NCBI GenBank assembly: GCA_016932895.1
Contig: JAFGCA010000484.1
Location: 1 to 6,463, forward strand
Direction of reading: 5' to 3'
DNA from: Sedimentisphaerales bacterium
GTDB lineage: Bacteria > Planctomycetota > Phycisphaerae > Sedimentisphaerales > SG8-4
DNA length: 6,463 nucleotides
The notes under the pieces are model-generated. The model searched no databases. It worked only from the letters and a program-made list of their open reading frames with translations, and was not told the origin of the DNA. Each line of letters begins with the position of its first letter. Within the stretch, counting starts at the first letter, position 1. Below, piece by piece: positions 5,602 through 6,463 of this stretch. Made by a program: the position numbers and the translations under genes.

Positions 5602-6463
5602 TTGACGGAACAGCTTGAGCAGCAACTGGACAGTTTTAGCGCGGCCGAGAGAGAGCGGGCGCTGATGGAGTTGTGCGAAAAGGTGAAGGCAGGGGAAGTC
5701 GCGCTGCCGGAGCCGGGGCAATTTGTGAACCTCCATTGCCACACGTTTTTCTCCTACAACAGCTACGGCTATTCGCCGACAAAATTCGCCTGGCTGGCGC
5801 GCAAAGCGGGCCTGGCGGTGGTGGGAACGGTGGATTTTGACGTGCTCGACGCGCTCGACGAGTTCCGCCGGGCGTGCAGGCTGCTGGGTCTGAAAGGCTG
5901 CTCCGGCCTGGAGACGCGCGTGTACGTGCCGGAATTCGCCACGCGGGTGATCAACTCGCCCGGCGAGCCCGGCATCTCGTATCATATGGGCGTCGGATTC
6001 CCGGGCTCGGCGGTGCCCGAATCGCAGAGAGAGTTCCTCGCGGGGCTGAAGGAGACCGCCCAGAAGCGAAACCGCGACCTGATGGGCCGGGTCAACGATT
6101 ACCTCGATCCGGTCCGGCTCGACTACGAGCGCGACGTCCAGACGCTCACCCCCGCCGGCAACGCCACCGAGCGGCATATGTGCGTGGCGTACGCCCACAA
6201 GGCCCAGGAACTCTTCGGCGACGCCGGGGAGCTGGCGCAGTTCTGGTCGGAGAAACTCGGCACCGACGCCGGGGCTCTCGGCCTGCCCGAGGGACGCGAC
6301 CTGCTCAATACGATTCGAGCCAAAACCATGAAACGCGGCGGGGTCGGTTACGTCCGGCCCGACAAAGGCTCGTTTCCGCAGATGGCCGACACCAACCGCT
6401 TCATCCTGGCCGCCGGTGGCATGCCCGTCCACACGTGGCTCGACGGCACCAGCGACGGCGAGC
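5602..6463 (+). CDS. Divergent PHP-domain protein downstream of rhaB (C-terminus outside window)
   Basis: The frame is open from TTG 5602 to the window edge (287 codons). Residues 2-33 look like a charged, probably helical N-terminal segment (TEQLEQQLDSFSAAERERAL). The PHP signature follows: VNLHCHTFFSYNSYGYSP (42-59) with metal-binding-type H45 and H47. The second motif, usually TDHD, reads TVDFDVLDAL (76-85), with Phe79 in place of His. E104 in SGLETRV fits the conserved glutamate, and H128 in SYHMGVGF a later ligand. The GG-x-PV-x-AHP-type motif reads GGMPVHTWLDG (272-282). PHP proteins are metal-dependent phosphoesterases, such as histidinol phosphatase and the DNA polymerase proofreading domain. 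Here the substrate is unknown; the position behind rhaB suggests sugar metabolism. The long insert between E104 and residue 272 (including RHMCVAYAHKAQELF) marks a distinct subfamily. No signal peptide, so probably cytoplasmic. Confidence 0.82.
   Translation, partial: MTEQLEQQLDSFSAAERERALMELCEKVKAGEVALPEPGQFVNLHCHTFFSYNSYGYSPTKFAWLARKAGLAVVGTVDFDVLDALDEFRRACRLLGLKGCSGLETRVYVPEFATRVINSPGEPGISYHMGVGFPGSAVPESQREFLAGLKETAQKRNRDLMGRVNDYLDPVRLDYERDVQTLTPAGNATERHMCVAYAHKAQELFGDAGELAQFWSEKLGTDAGALGLPEGRDLLNTIRAKTMKRGGVGYVRPDKGSFPQMADTNRFILAAGGMPVHTWLDGTSDGE

Noticed and set aside
4626..5618. 330-codon plus frame overlapping the second half of rhaB
   Set aside because: Out of frame with an intact, full-length rhamnulokinase; very rich in Arg/Gly as expected of a shadow.

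Overview
The window looks like chromosomal DNA from a GC-rich, aquatic-type bacterium of the Planctomycetota, most likely in or near the Phycisphaerae. That placement is an inference. It rests on a PEP-CTERM (exosortase-sorted) surface protein, a large secreted lamin-tail/CotH-type protein, a folylpolyglutamate synthase with a very basic N-terminal tail, and a rhamnulokinase followed by a divergent PHP-domain protein. There are no rRNA or tRNA genes, CRISPR arrays, insertion sequences or phage genes that I can see.

Layout. Positions 1-970 (minus strand) hold the first 323 codons of a secreted protein with a signal peptide, a lamin tail domain and a chitobiase/hexosaminidase C-terminal-like domain; a CotH kinase-like domain probably follows outside the window. 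Positions 971-1208 form a divergent control region with a sigma70-like promoter and a perfect dyad lying over its -10 box. Positions 1209-1904 (plus) encode the PEP-CTERM protein, followed by a cluster of three palindromes (1921-1989). A roughly 500-base stretch without a confident gene (1905-2407) contains a 7-7-7 dyad, an AT-rich segment with repeated CTAAT words, and a promoter placed so that folC mRNA may start almost at its ATG. folC occupies 2408-3841. A good promoter at 3871-3899 and a long leader precede rhaB (4054-5529). After a 72-base gap comes a PHP-family gene (5602 to the window edge), started by TTG behind a clear ribosome binding site.

How the genes work together. Three themes sit side by side: cell-surface or secreted proteins (the first two genes), one-carbon/folate metabolism (folC), and L-rhamnose use (rhaB, probably co-transcribed with the PHP gene). 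rhaB phosphorylates L-rhamnulose after L-rhamnose isomerisation; neither the isomerase nor the aldolase is in the window. The PHP protein is the least understood gene. It keeps the family's HxH motif but lacks a histidine at two other usual metal-binding positions, so it is the best candidate here for unfamiliar biochemistry. No complete novel multi-gene system is demonstrated by this window alone.
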